NCBI GenBank assembly: GCA_030704615.1
Contig: CM060731.1
Coordinates: 46,314,001-46,378,000 of the forward strand
Length of the DNA stretch: 64,000 nucleotides
Origin: Takakia lepidozioides
Taxonomy: Eukaryota; Streptophyta; Takakiopsida; Takakiales; Takakiaceae
Direction: 5' to 3'
A program made the position numbers and the translations under genes. The notes under the pieces are model-generated. The model did no database searches. It was not told where the DNA came from and worked only from the letters and a program-made list of their open reading frames with translations. Every line of letters starts with the position of its first letter. Position 1 is the stretch's first letter. Below are positions 43,443 to 53,636 of the stretch, piece after piece.

Positions 43443-43921
43443 TGTAAGATGGAGTATTCCACCTGTTGCAGATGCTCATCTGTTCGTTGGCTGGATGAAA
43501 AGCAGGGTGGTTGGTGAAGCTAATTAAATGTGCCTAATGTTAGCCTAGGCCCTTGTCTCATTCCAACAGTAACCTAATCAGACAGGGTGGCTGCTGATGT
43601 GTGGAAGAAACTTAGAGAAATCCTGGCAGCCAATAAGAGGCCACCATTTGCCATTCTAGATTAGCCCTCTTCTTAATATAAAAAACGGATGGCTTATGCC
43701 AAACGCAGGATGTTTTTGGGTGATCAACACTATGTACTTGGATGTGCCGGGCAGTTGGATGATTTGCACTTGATACCCCTGCATGTGATTAGATTGGCCC
43801 ACCTGTGAGAGTCCTCTAGCGAGAGATCCTTCCCATCTAGCTTGGCGTGCTTACTGGCTATTTCCCCGCTTGAGGCCCAAACACACAGAGGAAAAAAGAA
43901 TATTCCCCGGGTTGAGAAGTT
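43443..43921 (+). repeat. 3' LTR of second Ty3/gypsy element
   Basis: Starts TGTAAGATGGAGTATTCC and ends GGGTTGAGAAGTT. It is a direct repeat of 32731-33210, including the TTAATATAAAAAACGG promoter-like segment. The high identity between the LTRs contrasts with several coding lesions in the interior. Confidence 0.8.
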
Positions 43922-44318
43922 GGTCTTATAAGCTCCATTCACACAAACTTTTAGGGGCCATGTGACACGTACACACTACATACCCTACCAAGTGTTCACA
44001 CTTCACACTTACCCAATTTTAGTTGGCGTGGCAACTTATAGCCACGTAAAGCACTGCTGGTTTTTGCCAAGGCAGGACGCAAAGGGTTTTGATGCTTAGC
44101 ACCAATACTCGCGATGAAGCCCGATGTAGACATAAATTTTCATCCATCCATATAAATGAATAGAATCCTTGGATGAATAAATAATACTAATATATGATGC
44201 CTCCCGAAGGAAACTTAAATTATGGTGTTTCCTGACCCAATGGGCTACCGCCATCCGATAGGAAGGTGGACACCTTTGCGACGCCAATTGGTGGATTGAA
44301 GCACAACCAATTTCATAC

Positions 44319-44420
44319 TATGGGATGGGCTGCAACATGCCATTGTGGCGGGTAAGGTGGTGGCGAGCCAAAGGGTGAGCGCCGAAACCACCATAATGGC
44401 ATGTTGCGGCCCATTCCATA
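44319..44420. repeat. Foldback, 30-bp arms, 42-bp loop
   Basis: The left arm (44319-44348) starts TATGGGATGGGCTGCAACAT. It pairs with the right arm (44391-44420), whose reverse complement starts TATGGAATGGGCCGCAACAT, with about three mismatches over 30 bp. Confidence 0.75.
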
Positions 44421-45764
44421 ACGTAAAGGATTGCGTCTGCCGCCCTCTCATTGGCTTGCAAGTCCTAATCAAACTCATTATGTTTCATAATGTGCTAGTC
44501 AAATGGCATAATGTGCTAGTGGCATTAGGCGTAGAATTCTGCTTTTTAACCCTTAAGTTTCCAAACGACCTGAATCGGGTCACTTTGAATTTGCAGTTCG
44601 ACCTAATTTTTGCAGATCTAATCTGATGGGGCCCACTCCTGAAGCTTTAATGACAAGGGATTTGTCTCGAGTATGATGCAAAAAAAAAAAAAAAAAATAA
44701 AAAATAAAAATCTTCAACCTACAAAAAATATCTTAGATCTCTCATTTACGTTTTGGGGCCTGAAAAGGGCTTGTTGACCGCTGACGTGGAGGTAAACAAG
44801 CCCAAAACAGATTGCACTCCAAAGGCCATTTTTGGCAGAAAATTAGCAATTTTGGGAAAACACTTCACCTTGTGGTGTATGAGCATTACATACACACATC
44901 CACCATTGGCTTTTAAAAATTTTGTAGAAAAAAAAGTACTTCATTTGGAGGCACATTTTCTCTTGTCAATTTCGAGATTTCAACCCCCATGTAATTGCAT
45001 GCATAGCAACCATAGGTGAAAAAATCAGTTGGACCTGCAATTTAGTGGGGTCATAGCCACTCCACTACTGATTTGAAAATGGTGGGTCTTGGGGCAAGCA
45101 AAATTGGATAAAACTAGGTTTTGATTTGGTCAAACCAATTTCTTTCTCACTTTTTATTTGGGACCTGATATTTGAGGTCCGGACAAATGCTATAATCTCA
45201 CAATTTCCACGGTGGACTTGGCTCCTTTTTTGGTATGTCATGCATAAATGAGCTAGGCCCATTGCTATAAGGCTCGAATCTATGGGTGATTTTCTGTAGG
45301 TTTCTGGGGCAATTTACTGCAGTTGGGTACCCAAAATTGGTAAAAAGTAAAAAAAGGGCTTGGGAACTTAAGGGTTAATCCTCCTCCAAATACGCCATAC
45401 TGGGCAGGCAAAATCCTTTACGAGGTGGTAAGTTATGTGCCCATTGCCACTGGGCTACAACTTGGGTGTCCCTTTTTATGCATGCATGACAGGTTGTGCT
45501 CAGTAGCTTGCATGTATTCCATGCATTTATTTCCCTTGGATTTTCAGAGCGCTCTCAAAGCAAAATATTATTTACATCACGCTGGATAGGCTGGGAGGTT
45601 ACGCGTGTCAGAATGTGCTCTACATTGGGGAAAGCCCTTGTGGAGGGCGTTCCTGAATCACCGGCTGTCGTCTCGGCTTGGGTTAGATTATTGAGGCCTG
45701 TCTCTATATGTGCTACACCTGGAAAGTGGAAAGTGGAGAAAATAGATATTTAACATCATAAGAT

Positions 45765-45992
45765 GAGCTGGGGTTACATGAGACCAGGTTACACTCTTTG
45801 GGTTACATGGGGTGGGGGTTACCTTGTTAGGATTACAGAGGGTGACACAAGGCCCACATGGGGCGGGGTGACACCATGTAGGGTTACATAGGACGACAGG
45901 AGCTGCTGGGGTTACATGAGGCGGGGTTACACTACTTGGGTTACATGGACACTAGATGGGATTACGTGTGTTGAGGTTACAGGGATATCTTT
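45765..45992 (+). repeat. Degenerate GGGTTACA-rich repeat
   Basis: About ten GGTTACA or GATTACA words in 225 bp. Two longer related units read GGGGTTACATGAG...GGTTACACT...TTGGGTTACATGG (about 45771-45812 and 45918-45952). Confidence 0.6.
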
Positions 45993-46556
45993 TTCAAGAA
46001 TAAGTCTCAGCGCCTTCAGCCCCTGTTAAAAAAAAGAATTAGAAAAAACCCTTTGTATTTTGGGTGGCCTTATTTCCTGGAATATAGCGCCACATCGTGC
46101 GAGTGGCTTACGGAGGGTAAGCGCCTAGTGCGAGTGGCTTACACACATTTGGGGGGAATAGAGCCCAGCCCAAGGGGACAGTACCCACACGGGGAAGAGG
46201 TTCTTATTTACGCTAGCTTCGGCTGGCGTCATATATATATATGGCAAGGTGCTTATAAAATGTAACCTCACTCTTGTACGTTGCACCATTTTTTGTCACG
46301 TGTTTTGTTAGAAAATTCTTTACGTATAGGGTAAGTCCCCCCTCGGAGGGCTTATTGCAGTGTGAGGGGAGTAGTCTGAGGGACACCCAGCAACGTGGCC
46401 CCAGGTGGGGGACTCTCCCTGGGTAAAGACATAGGGTTCTTTCTCGTGGTGGATGGCTGAGATCTCTTGAAGGTCATGGTGGATGCTCAGATCCCTAGAA
46501 CTAAAATGAAAGAGACTAAATTAGAAAAGAAAATATGACAGGGCGTAAGATTCCAG

Positions 46557-46610
46557 GGGACCTTACGGCCCAAGATCCCCCGCCCCAGGGATCTTAGGCC
46601 GTAAGGTCCC
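46557..46610. repeat. Near-perfect 23-bp hairpin with short loop
   Basis: GGGACCTTACGGCC then CAAGATCCC (46557-46579) pairs with the reverse complement at 46588-46610 with a single mismatch. The loop is about 8 bases of CCGCCCCA type. No terminator-like U-run or gene lies next to it. Confidence 0.8.
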
Positions 46611-48394
46611 TGCCAACTGTTGACATGGTATTCAGTTGGACAAGGTCCCTGGAAATACAAAGTGATAAGAACCTGTGGGTTTTTACTTGAGTTAAGAACT
46701 AGGGTAAAGGGCTCATAACTTACCAGTGAAGCACCGTGCCCTCCTTCTTTACCCTACACTTTCTATACAGGGTGCCGGTGACCTAGCCTGACCAGTGCAC
46801 CAGAATTTTTGGGATTTTGCCACAAGTACTCTTGTATTGATGCCATAACACTAGTTATTGCCTTCCTTGTTTGGTCATCTAGGGTTCAAAGTGTCCACCT
46901 TCTAGTAGTCTTGAGTAGCCCCTCGGGTTGGTAGAATGTGAGCACACCGGTGAGCAAAGATGGCGTGAGCACAAACCCACGGTCACGGGGGTTTTATGTT
47001 TTAAAACCGCGGTCATAGGAGCTATATGTTTTCAAAACGGAATAAAACCCCAAAACCCTAATGCGAAATAAGCACCCATAATGTATATCTACAAGCTCCA
47101 AGTTCCATATATCTACAGCTTTGGTATTCTACAAAAGAATAACACATTAGATAAAAACAATATCGCAATAAAGAACACCATCCAAAACACATAAATACCA
47201 AACAATAGTTGAACAATTTATTATAATGAGGCAAACAACGGATCTCGTTAACGAAATAAATGAAGGCATCGGGTTTCGCCAACGAAATAGTGGATTTCGC
47301 TTGCGAAATTTCCAAGTATCGCTGCATAGGTCTTTATCCTACAGTTTCATGGCGAAACAAAATGTATTGTGTTTGGTTTAACCTAACCTAACCTAACCTA
47401 AACCTAACGAATTAGGGTGATAGGGTGACTAACCCATATGCGCGTGGCTTGTGCTCAGGTGAGCATAAGTGTGCTCACGTGCGCACAATTTGGTCCATGT
47501 GGGCATAAATTTCCAGTTTTAGGTTTGCCGCAGCATCTCTTGGAGAATATTCATGAATTTTCGGGCATTTTGTCTTCTGCTCGCACGAGCACGCGCACAA
47601 CGGCGTGAGCATGCTACCCAACCCGTCGTTTCTTTTAAGGTATTTACATTGTAGCACAAGTGGCATCCATTAGAACCTTAGAGGAGCATGTCTGGCGCTT
47701 GTACAAAATGCGTAGTGGAAATGGCTGGCGATAATATGAGATTTTTGAATGGGTATTGGGCGAATGAACCTAAAACCTAGTAGACTTGTTGAGGCGAATA
47801 ACCCAGAATTGACATAGCAAATTGGAGGGTTTAGGCATCATTGGAGACTAGGCAGAAATTATGCCAAACACCACCAAAAAAATTTAAACCACCATTCATA
47901 AGTAGAAAACCTTAAATTGGCTTATATTGCATTTCAGTCAATCTACCCTAAGTGGCATATTTGAACCCTGGCACAAAAAGACCCTGCCTAATGCTACATG
48001 GCACATAGATAAGAAGTATCAATGTTTGCAAGGCTCTTGGAAACACAAATAAAATTACCAAGTAACTTGGCTCACAAAGCTTGTAAACAGTAATGAAGAT
48101 TATATGTCACTATGTTTAGTTTTGTGTTTTATGGGAGGAAAAAAATGAAAGAAGGAAGAAGATGTGTGTTTTAGGTTTTTTTGTTTTTTACGTCCTAAAC
48201 TTGCCGACATGTGTCCTTTCATCCCAAAAACAATGAAATAAATGACATTCTCATTCCGTTTTTGTAACCCTCTGCCACCCTTTTGATTATCATCCTCCTC
48301 TGCAGTCACCCTTTTGCCCTCCTCCGCGGCCACCTTTTTCATATTTAGGAACTTTATCATCCAAACCAGGTTGCTATCAAAAAAGCATTGAGGT

Positions 48395-48452
48395 ATTAGG
48401 AATTGGACACCAAGTCAATTGGCTCAGAAAGGAGATCTCTACCACTAAGCTA
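48395..48452 (-). mobile_element. tRNA-derived SINE head or tRNA-like remnant
   Basis: On the minus strand GGGTAGCTTAGTGGTAGAG is an excellent polymerase III A-box context. It is followed about 30 bases later by GTGTCCAATTCC, an imperfect B box. Arm pairing for a real tRNA cloverleaf is not evident, so a SINE head is more likely. The body would extend toward lower coordinates and its end is not identified. Confidence 0.5.
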
Positions 48453-49323
48453 CCCATACACATATTGCAAGTATAATACTACAAAATCTATCTATACAGA
48501 CTATACTATACTTACCCATATATATATATATATATATACAAAAATGGGCAACATAGCTGGCCCCACGTCCTCATGCGCACTCAGAATGCGGCGATGTCCT
48601 GCACATGGTCGGTGGGATCTGGCTCCTCTGCTGTAAACTGTCTTCACTCAGTATGGCGCCATGTGCCTCCCTGTGGCGGCCCCTCTAGCGAATGGTGGGC
48701 CCAACAGATAAGCTTTTGGCGAAAAGTGATGATTTTTCAGCCTCATTTCCCTTTACCCCTGTCGCCAAGACCAGCGGGAGGTCGAAATCTGGCGATTATT
48801 CGCCACTAAAAGAATGGCTGACCCAACCTCCTCCAGATCAACTAAGAGGCACCATAATTTACACATCCTTGACAACCAAGTTCTAGCCCAGAGGTCGCAC
48901 ATACCACCTCGGAAGTGGTTATGGGTTCAAAGAAGTGGTTGTGGCTCTCACAGACGCAGTAGGTGAAGAGACACCACAATTTTTGTTGCCCAAGTGCAAT
49001 CTCCTATGTATCCCACTGCGTCTCCTATGTCGAGGCCCAAGCGCGACCTCTGTATTACTGTTATTAAGTAAGCGTCATCATTCATCCATTTCCATGTCGT
49101 CAATTAGTAATTTATACTGCTTGCATGAATTTCTTGCATTTTTTTCTGACACTTTCTGAAACTTGAACAGTGTCACTCTTGGGTGTTCAATCCCTTTACT
49201 AAGAAATTTAAATGAATTAGGGTTTCGTCATTGAATCACGTAGACACTTAGCTCATCCACACAAATTTGATCATTTATGATTTGAAAAGTGTGGCGAAAA
49301 TGAACGTGGCAAGAAAATGAGAG

Positions 49324-49326
<3 letters not shown>

Positions 49327-49362
<36 letters not shown>

Positions 49363-49381
49363 TGTGTGTGTGTGTGTGTGA
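49327..49381 (+). repeat. (AG)n(TG)n compound microsatellite in the DUF3754 leader
   Basis: About 17 AG units followed by about 10 TG units end roughly 30 bp before the start codon of the DUF3754 gene. It would fall in the 5' untranslated region or core promoter. GA runs in this position are known targets of plant BBR/BPC GAGA-binding factors. Confidence 0.85.
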
Positions 49382-49411
49382 AGAGGCAGGGAGAGAGAGC
49401 TGCTATGCAGT

Positions 49412-52081
49412 ATGAAGATTAGTAGCAGCTCTCTCGTGTCCGGGATTGCTTGCTGCAATTTTTCAATCACAGGCGTGCTTAAGGAACGGAAGGATAGGTC
49501 ATGGCCGCGCCACTGCAGGATTGGTCTGGGACAGAGCAGCGGTGCTCTGTTGATCTATCCAAGGGCTCGCATTCAGTTTGTGGCTGCCTCCAAAGCTGTG
49601 AGGATGCAGGGCATCCACAAGGGCGAAGCTGCGGGAAAGCAGCTAGGGCACCACAGTACCGAGAAGAAGGGACCCATCTCGACGTGGAAGGGCCGAAGGT
49701 TGCGACAGTCGAGTACTAGAGTTGGCATTGTCTTAAGACATTTGGAAGAAGATGACGCAGAGGAGGAATGTGAAGAGAAAGCAGATGAGACGGTGGAGGA
49801 TTGTAGCGCGGGAGTTGATGCATTAAAGACGGGTTCCCCGGGATTAGAATTTCCTGGTGAGAGGTGGAACTTGGATTTGGATTTAAAGGATGAAGATAGC
49901 AGTCAAGCTGGGTCCGGAGGATTGGGGTGGACAGACAGAGTGGCCCAAGTGGAGGCAAACAAAGGAGAGGCAGAGGCAGGGCAGGGGGTTGGTGATGGAC
50001 AGGGAGAGGGCAGTGGACAGCAGCAGCAGCAGCAGCTTTCTGCAGAAGAGGCTGATGAGGAGACGTACGTGACACGCATACCTGTGCCAAGGCAGCGGTA
50101 CATTGCTGCGGCCAAGGTGGAGTTAGTGTCAACACTCTTACCATCCTTTCCCACACATGAAGATTCATCAAAGCTCCTCTCAATTTTCTCGTCTCTGGAA
50201 TCCGTACTGCACGCAGAACACAAGAGTGTTCTCGAGGATCTGCGCATGGAATACCGTCTTGCCCACTCTCCGGTTGATGAGATCAGCCCGCCCGCTAAAG
50301 CAACGTCTCGTGGTCTAGTTGCTGATGGTAGAGTAAGCAGAGCCACAGAGGAGAATCGTTCAAAGGACTGGCATCTAAAGAAATTGTGGCAGAGGCTGGC
50401 AAGGAGACCCTCTAAACAAGCCCATGCGATGTCGGGCACCTCTACGGAGGATGACGCCAGTCCAGCTGCAACTGATCAGCCAGCTGGGAACCATAATCTT
50501 GGTTCTGCTGTGCAGCATGATATGGAGGAGGATACAGTTGCAGACACTCAGGGGACAAAGGCTGCTGAGCGATTTCAACGTCACTTTATGCGCATATTGC
50601 GCAGTGCCCAATTTGAGGGGCTTTCAGCACGTGACCTACAGCTCACTGCTGCCCTCAACTCAGACTACCTTCTTACACTGCCTGTTGATGTTGATTGGAA
50701 AAATGCATCCTCCGCCAATGCCCTCCTCTTTAGGCGGGGATATGCTACTGAAAGGCAGGAGGGGCTGCTGCTTGGGGCAAAGCTGGACTATCTCCAGTCA
50801 GTGGCACTGCTTAAAATGTTCAAAGGATTTGCAGGACCTCTGTTTCGGGCAGGACGGTGGTGCATCCAAAAATGGGAGTCGCTGGATGAGAATGAAGAGG
50901 GAAGGGCTTTGACCCAACGAATTGAACGTTGGCTTGAAGAACCGTTACAGCCGGATACCACATTGTCTCCCAAATCTGCACGCATGGATGCTGATGGTGC
51001 TTCAGAAGAGGATGAAGAGGAGGAGCAGGGGATGGAGATTTGGAAGGCCGCAAGGCAGGCAGTGCCACGTTATGAAGCAGTGCTCTCATCTGCAGGGGCG
51101 CGGGGCATGCTGGTGCGCCAAGTACTCGTGCGAATGGGCCTCTTGCCTCCTGAATCCCCCACCTTATCCGATCCTCATTCTGGTCATCCTGAGCACCCAC
51201 CTCACATGAGACCCAAGACTTTGGCGAGAGTTTCAATGAGGGATATATGGCGGCCAGCATCTCGAGCTTCATGTGACAAAAATGTGTGGCGCCAAATTCA
51301 GGCTGCCTTCTCCATTTTTTTCTCACGTTCGGTATTGCAGGAACCGGCCTTCCAAGAGTTAGTATTATTGTACACTAAGGCAGGCAGTGACGACGAGGCA
51401 GGATCGTCAATCCTCCAGCTTCACACATATACCAGGATTCCTCTTCCTGATCTGAAGGTGGTCTTCCCAAGAAAGAAACTCTCGTTTCGCATACTTGATA
51501 CAGTGCGGCTGGACTTGGCTTCCCTAGCAGGACTGGTAGCATTTTCTGTTAGCCACCGATTTGACGACCTATTAAGCTCGCCATCTGCATTTGTCCTGGA
51601 TGTGATTGCAAGCGTGGCATTGGTGGGGTATGTCGCACGTGTGGCTCTAGGCTACAAACAAACCTTCGACCGCTATCAGTTGTTGGTAAACAAGACGTTG
51701 TATGAGAAGACACTGGCCAGTGGATTTGGAGTGGTCCACTTTCTAGTAGATGCATCTGAAGAGCAGCAATTTAAGGAGGCTATATTGGTTTATTCTCTTC
51801 TTCTTCTTGAAGGCAATGGCCAAAGCATGTCACCGCAGCAGCTTGCAAATATCTGTGAACGGTATCTTTACAACAACTTCAAAGAACAGATTGAGATGCC
51901 CATACACGAAGCAACACATATTCTAATTAGACTGGGCCTAGTAATTGAGGACAAGGTGGCAGAAAGTGACGGGGAAGAGGAAGTAAGAATCCGTGTGGTG
52001 CCAGAAGTGGATGCTTCAAGAGCTCTCCAACAGCGTTGGCAGTCCCTCTTGTCCAAGCAGTCCATCTGGAGTACACAATAG
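49412..52081 (+). CDS. DUF3754 (TMEM143-like) membrane protein, 889 residues, single exon
   Basis: An intact 2.67-kb frame from ATG 49412 to TAG 52079-52081. Residues 1-70 are serine- and basic-rich with few acids (MKISSSSLVSGIACCNFS...), consistent with a plastid or mitochondrial transit peptide. Residues ~110-300 are acidic, low-complexity and variable, including a six-glutamine run near 201. From about 387 (RFQRHFMRILRSAQFEGLS) to the end the sequence matches DUF3754: LPVDVDWKN, a YTRIPLPDLKVVFP segment near 671-684, two hydrophobic spans near 697-755 and a C-terminal helical part with LLVNKTLYEKTLASG and ATHILIRLGLV. Molecular function of the family is unknown; an organellar membrane location is inference. 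Met 65 is an alternative start. Codon use and openness indicate a functional gene. Confidence 0.88.
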   Translation: MKISSSSLVSGIACCNFSITGVLKERKDRSWPRHCRIGLGQSSGALLIYPRARIQFVAASKAVRMQGIHKGEAAGKQLGHHSTEKKGPISTWKGRRLRQSSTRVGIVLRHLEEDDAEEECEEKADETVEDCSAGVDALKTGSPGLEFPGERWNLDLDLKDEDSSQAGSGGLGWTDRVAQVEANKGEAEAGQGVGDGQGEGSGQQQQQQLSAEEADEETYVTRIPVPRQRYIAAAKVELVSTLLPSFPTHEDSSKLLSIFSSLESVLHAEHKSVLEDLRMEYRLAHSPVDEISPPAKATSRGLVADGRVSRATEENRSKDWHLKKLWQRLARRPSKQAHAMSGTSTEDDASPAATDQPAGNHNLGSAVQHDMEEDTVADTQGTKAAERFQRHFMRILRSAQFEGLSARDLQLTAALNSDYLLTLPVDVDWKNASSANALLFRRGYATERQEGLLLGAKLDYLQSVALLKMFKGFAGPLFRAGRWCIQKWESLDENEEGRALTQRIERWLEEPLQPDTTLSPKSARMDADGASEEDEEEEQGMEIWKAARQAVPRYEAVLSSAGARGMLVRQVLVRMGLLPPESPTLSDPHSGHPEHPPHMRPKTLARVSMRDIWRPASRASCDKNVWRQIQAAFSIFFSRSVLQEPAFQELVLLYTKAGSDDEAGSSILQLHTYTRIPLPDLKVVFPRKKLSFRILDTVRLDLASLAGLVAFSVSHRFDDLLSSPSAFVLDVIASVALVGYVARVALGYKQTFDRYQLLVNKTLYEKTLASGFGVVHFLVDASEEQQFKEAILVYSLLLLEGNGQSMSPQQLANICERYLYNNFKEQIEMPIHEATHILIRLGLVIEDKVAESDGEEEVRIRVVPEVDASRALQQRWQSLLSKQSIWSTQ

Positions 52082-52904
52082 CATCACACTATATTGTAGC
52101 CTAGTTGCTCACATGTTTGCCCTTCTATGCCATCTGATAGACTTCGGTGGATGATCAACCTCACCAAGTGACAACCTTTTTGGGCTGTCTCATACTTGGG
52201 GTGGATTACATGAGGCCCTAAACTTGCGCAGCAGGTATGGCCTGCCCTGATTTCACCACATCTGCTTTTTTATCAATTTGTGGATGCCACCCCTTCACAC
52301 GATACAAACCTGTTACCCGTAGAAACAGCGAGCTGCTGAATGGGAGCTATCTGGTGTATGTGCAGGACAGGTATCCTGAGAATTTCTGGTCAATGAAATT
52401 ACAATGCAGTGAACAAGCACAATCAAACTGATCGGTTTGGCAGCCAGTTGGCTGGAACCAGCACATTGTTGAACAGCGTGCCGCTTCAATCTCTTGGTGA
52501 AGGAGGCCTGTACTTTTACTTCCAACTTCTTAATCTGTACATGCCTCAAGTAAATGTAGACTCTGGCATAAGTAGCTACTAATCATATTCTTTGGGATTG
52601 GGTTGTCAATAATTTATTAGCAGGCTGTATGTGGCCCTTGTATTTGTATGAGAAAGTCTTAGCCCTTTGATTTCGTCCACCATTAGCCTTCTTGGGTAAG
52701 AGATTGCAGCAAGGCTCAGAAGAACACTAAGTCCCACCTGAAGACGGGGAATATATGGAGGGAGTGATTGTGAAATATCTCAGCACAGTTATCAACTATT
52801 GCTGGAACTACCAGATTAATTGACGATTGGCGAAGTCTTTATTTGTTTTTGTGTCTGTCAACAAGGACAGTATTGCAATTCCAGCCTTACTTGCTCCTGA
52901 TCTT
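52082..52904. other. 3' flank of DUF3754 gene
   Basis: AT-rich 3' flanking sequence; no coding feature is seen. It probably holds the 3' untranslated region and polyadenylation signals. Confidence 0.4.
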
Positions 52905-53520
52905 GTGTCCTATAGATGGGTGAGAACCCAGTCAGAAGGCTGATAGGACCTCTGTTGAAGGCTATCTCTTCACATTCTGGAAAGGAGGCGTTGCTTCAAT
53001 GGCTCCAGACCTTAACAGGTAGACCCAAGGTGCATCCATGTTTATGAGTTCTGTCTATCTTCATTGTAAGGTACTGGTTATCCAGCACAGGAGGTGTAGA
53101 CTTTTGGACATTTCAAGTCCATGGTTGCAGCTGTCAACTTCTCACCCTTCCTTGAAGTCTCTGAACTTCCCATGGATATTGTTGAAGGTATTAACCTCAG
53201 GGATATGCGCCTCACTTCTAAATATTGTAATAACTAGGAATTCAAGTCAAGAACTCTATCCTTTTCTTCTTGAATGCATTGCAGGGGATGTGCATGCTCA
53301 CAAGCTTTATAATCTCTCTCCAAGAAAATTTACAGCAGTCCTCCATAGCAGTTTGCCACATTGGGAGGAAAAGATGGTGGAGTGCAACAGGTCCACAACT
53401 TTATCAAGAAGGTACCAAGGTCTTTGGAGCATACCCACAGTTTCAAAGATGTATCATTATACAATAGAAGAAAACAATTGGCAGGGAAGGCAACCACTTC
53501 TTTCCCCAGAATCTAACAAT
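52905..53520 (+). other. Possible coding exons of an unrecognised gene or pseudogene
   Basis: A frame beginning ATGGGTGAGAACCC near 52916 reads MGENPVRRLIGPLLKAISSH, then KEALLQWLQTLTG, and ends at a donor-like ACAG|GTAGAC near 53021. Two further segments look coding: MVAAVNFSPFLEVSELPMDI near 53120-53180, and HAHKLYNLSPRKFTAVLHSS within 53286-53520 after an acceptor-like TTGCAG. I do not recognise the family, and stop codons separate the pieces. It sits between two convergent genes, so it may be a decayed gene copy. Confidence 0.3.
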
Positions 53521-53636
53521 TAGCTCCAGAGCAAATTTAAAGGCCAATGAGGCCAGCAAGTTTCCTGGCAGTCTTACAACCCAAAAAGGGAGAGTGGAGA
53601 ATACAGAGAAAGCAGTTCCCTATTTGGTCTCATCAA

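Larger units (their letters stand above)
43922..49326. other. Long intergenic region without supported genes
   Basis: No open frame has a recognisable domain. The stretch holds a foldback (44319-44420), a GGGTTACA-rich segment (45765-45992), a strong hairpin (46557-46610) and a tRNA-like head (48395-48452). It also has a short AACCT pentamer run near 47379-47405, a TA dinucleotide run near 48518-48540 and an A-run at 44679-44697. A TTTTCATCC...GGATGAA pair of the kind common in repeats A-C occurs near 44138-44177. Confidence 0.4.

Noticed and set aside
47379-47405. Run of AACCT pentamers resembling telomere repeat
   Set aside because: The unit is AACCT, not the plant CCCTAAA heptamer, and only about five units are present. 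Simple local repeat.
48880-48935. GGTCGCACATACCACC...GGGTTCAAAG as another SINE head
   Set aside because: The B-box-like part is acceptable but the A box is poor and there is no tail or duplication.
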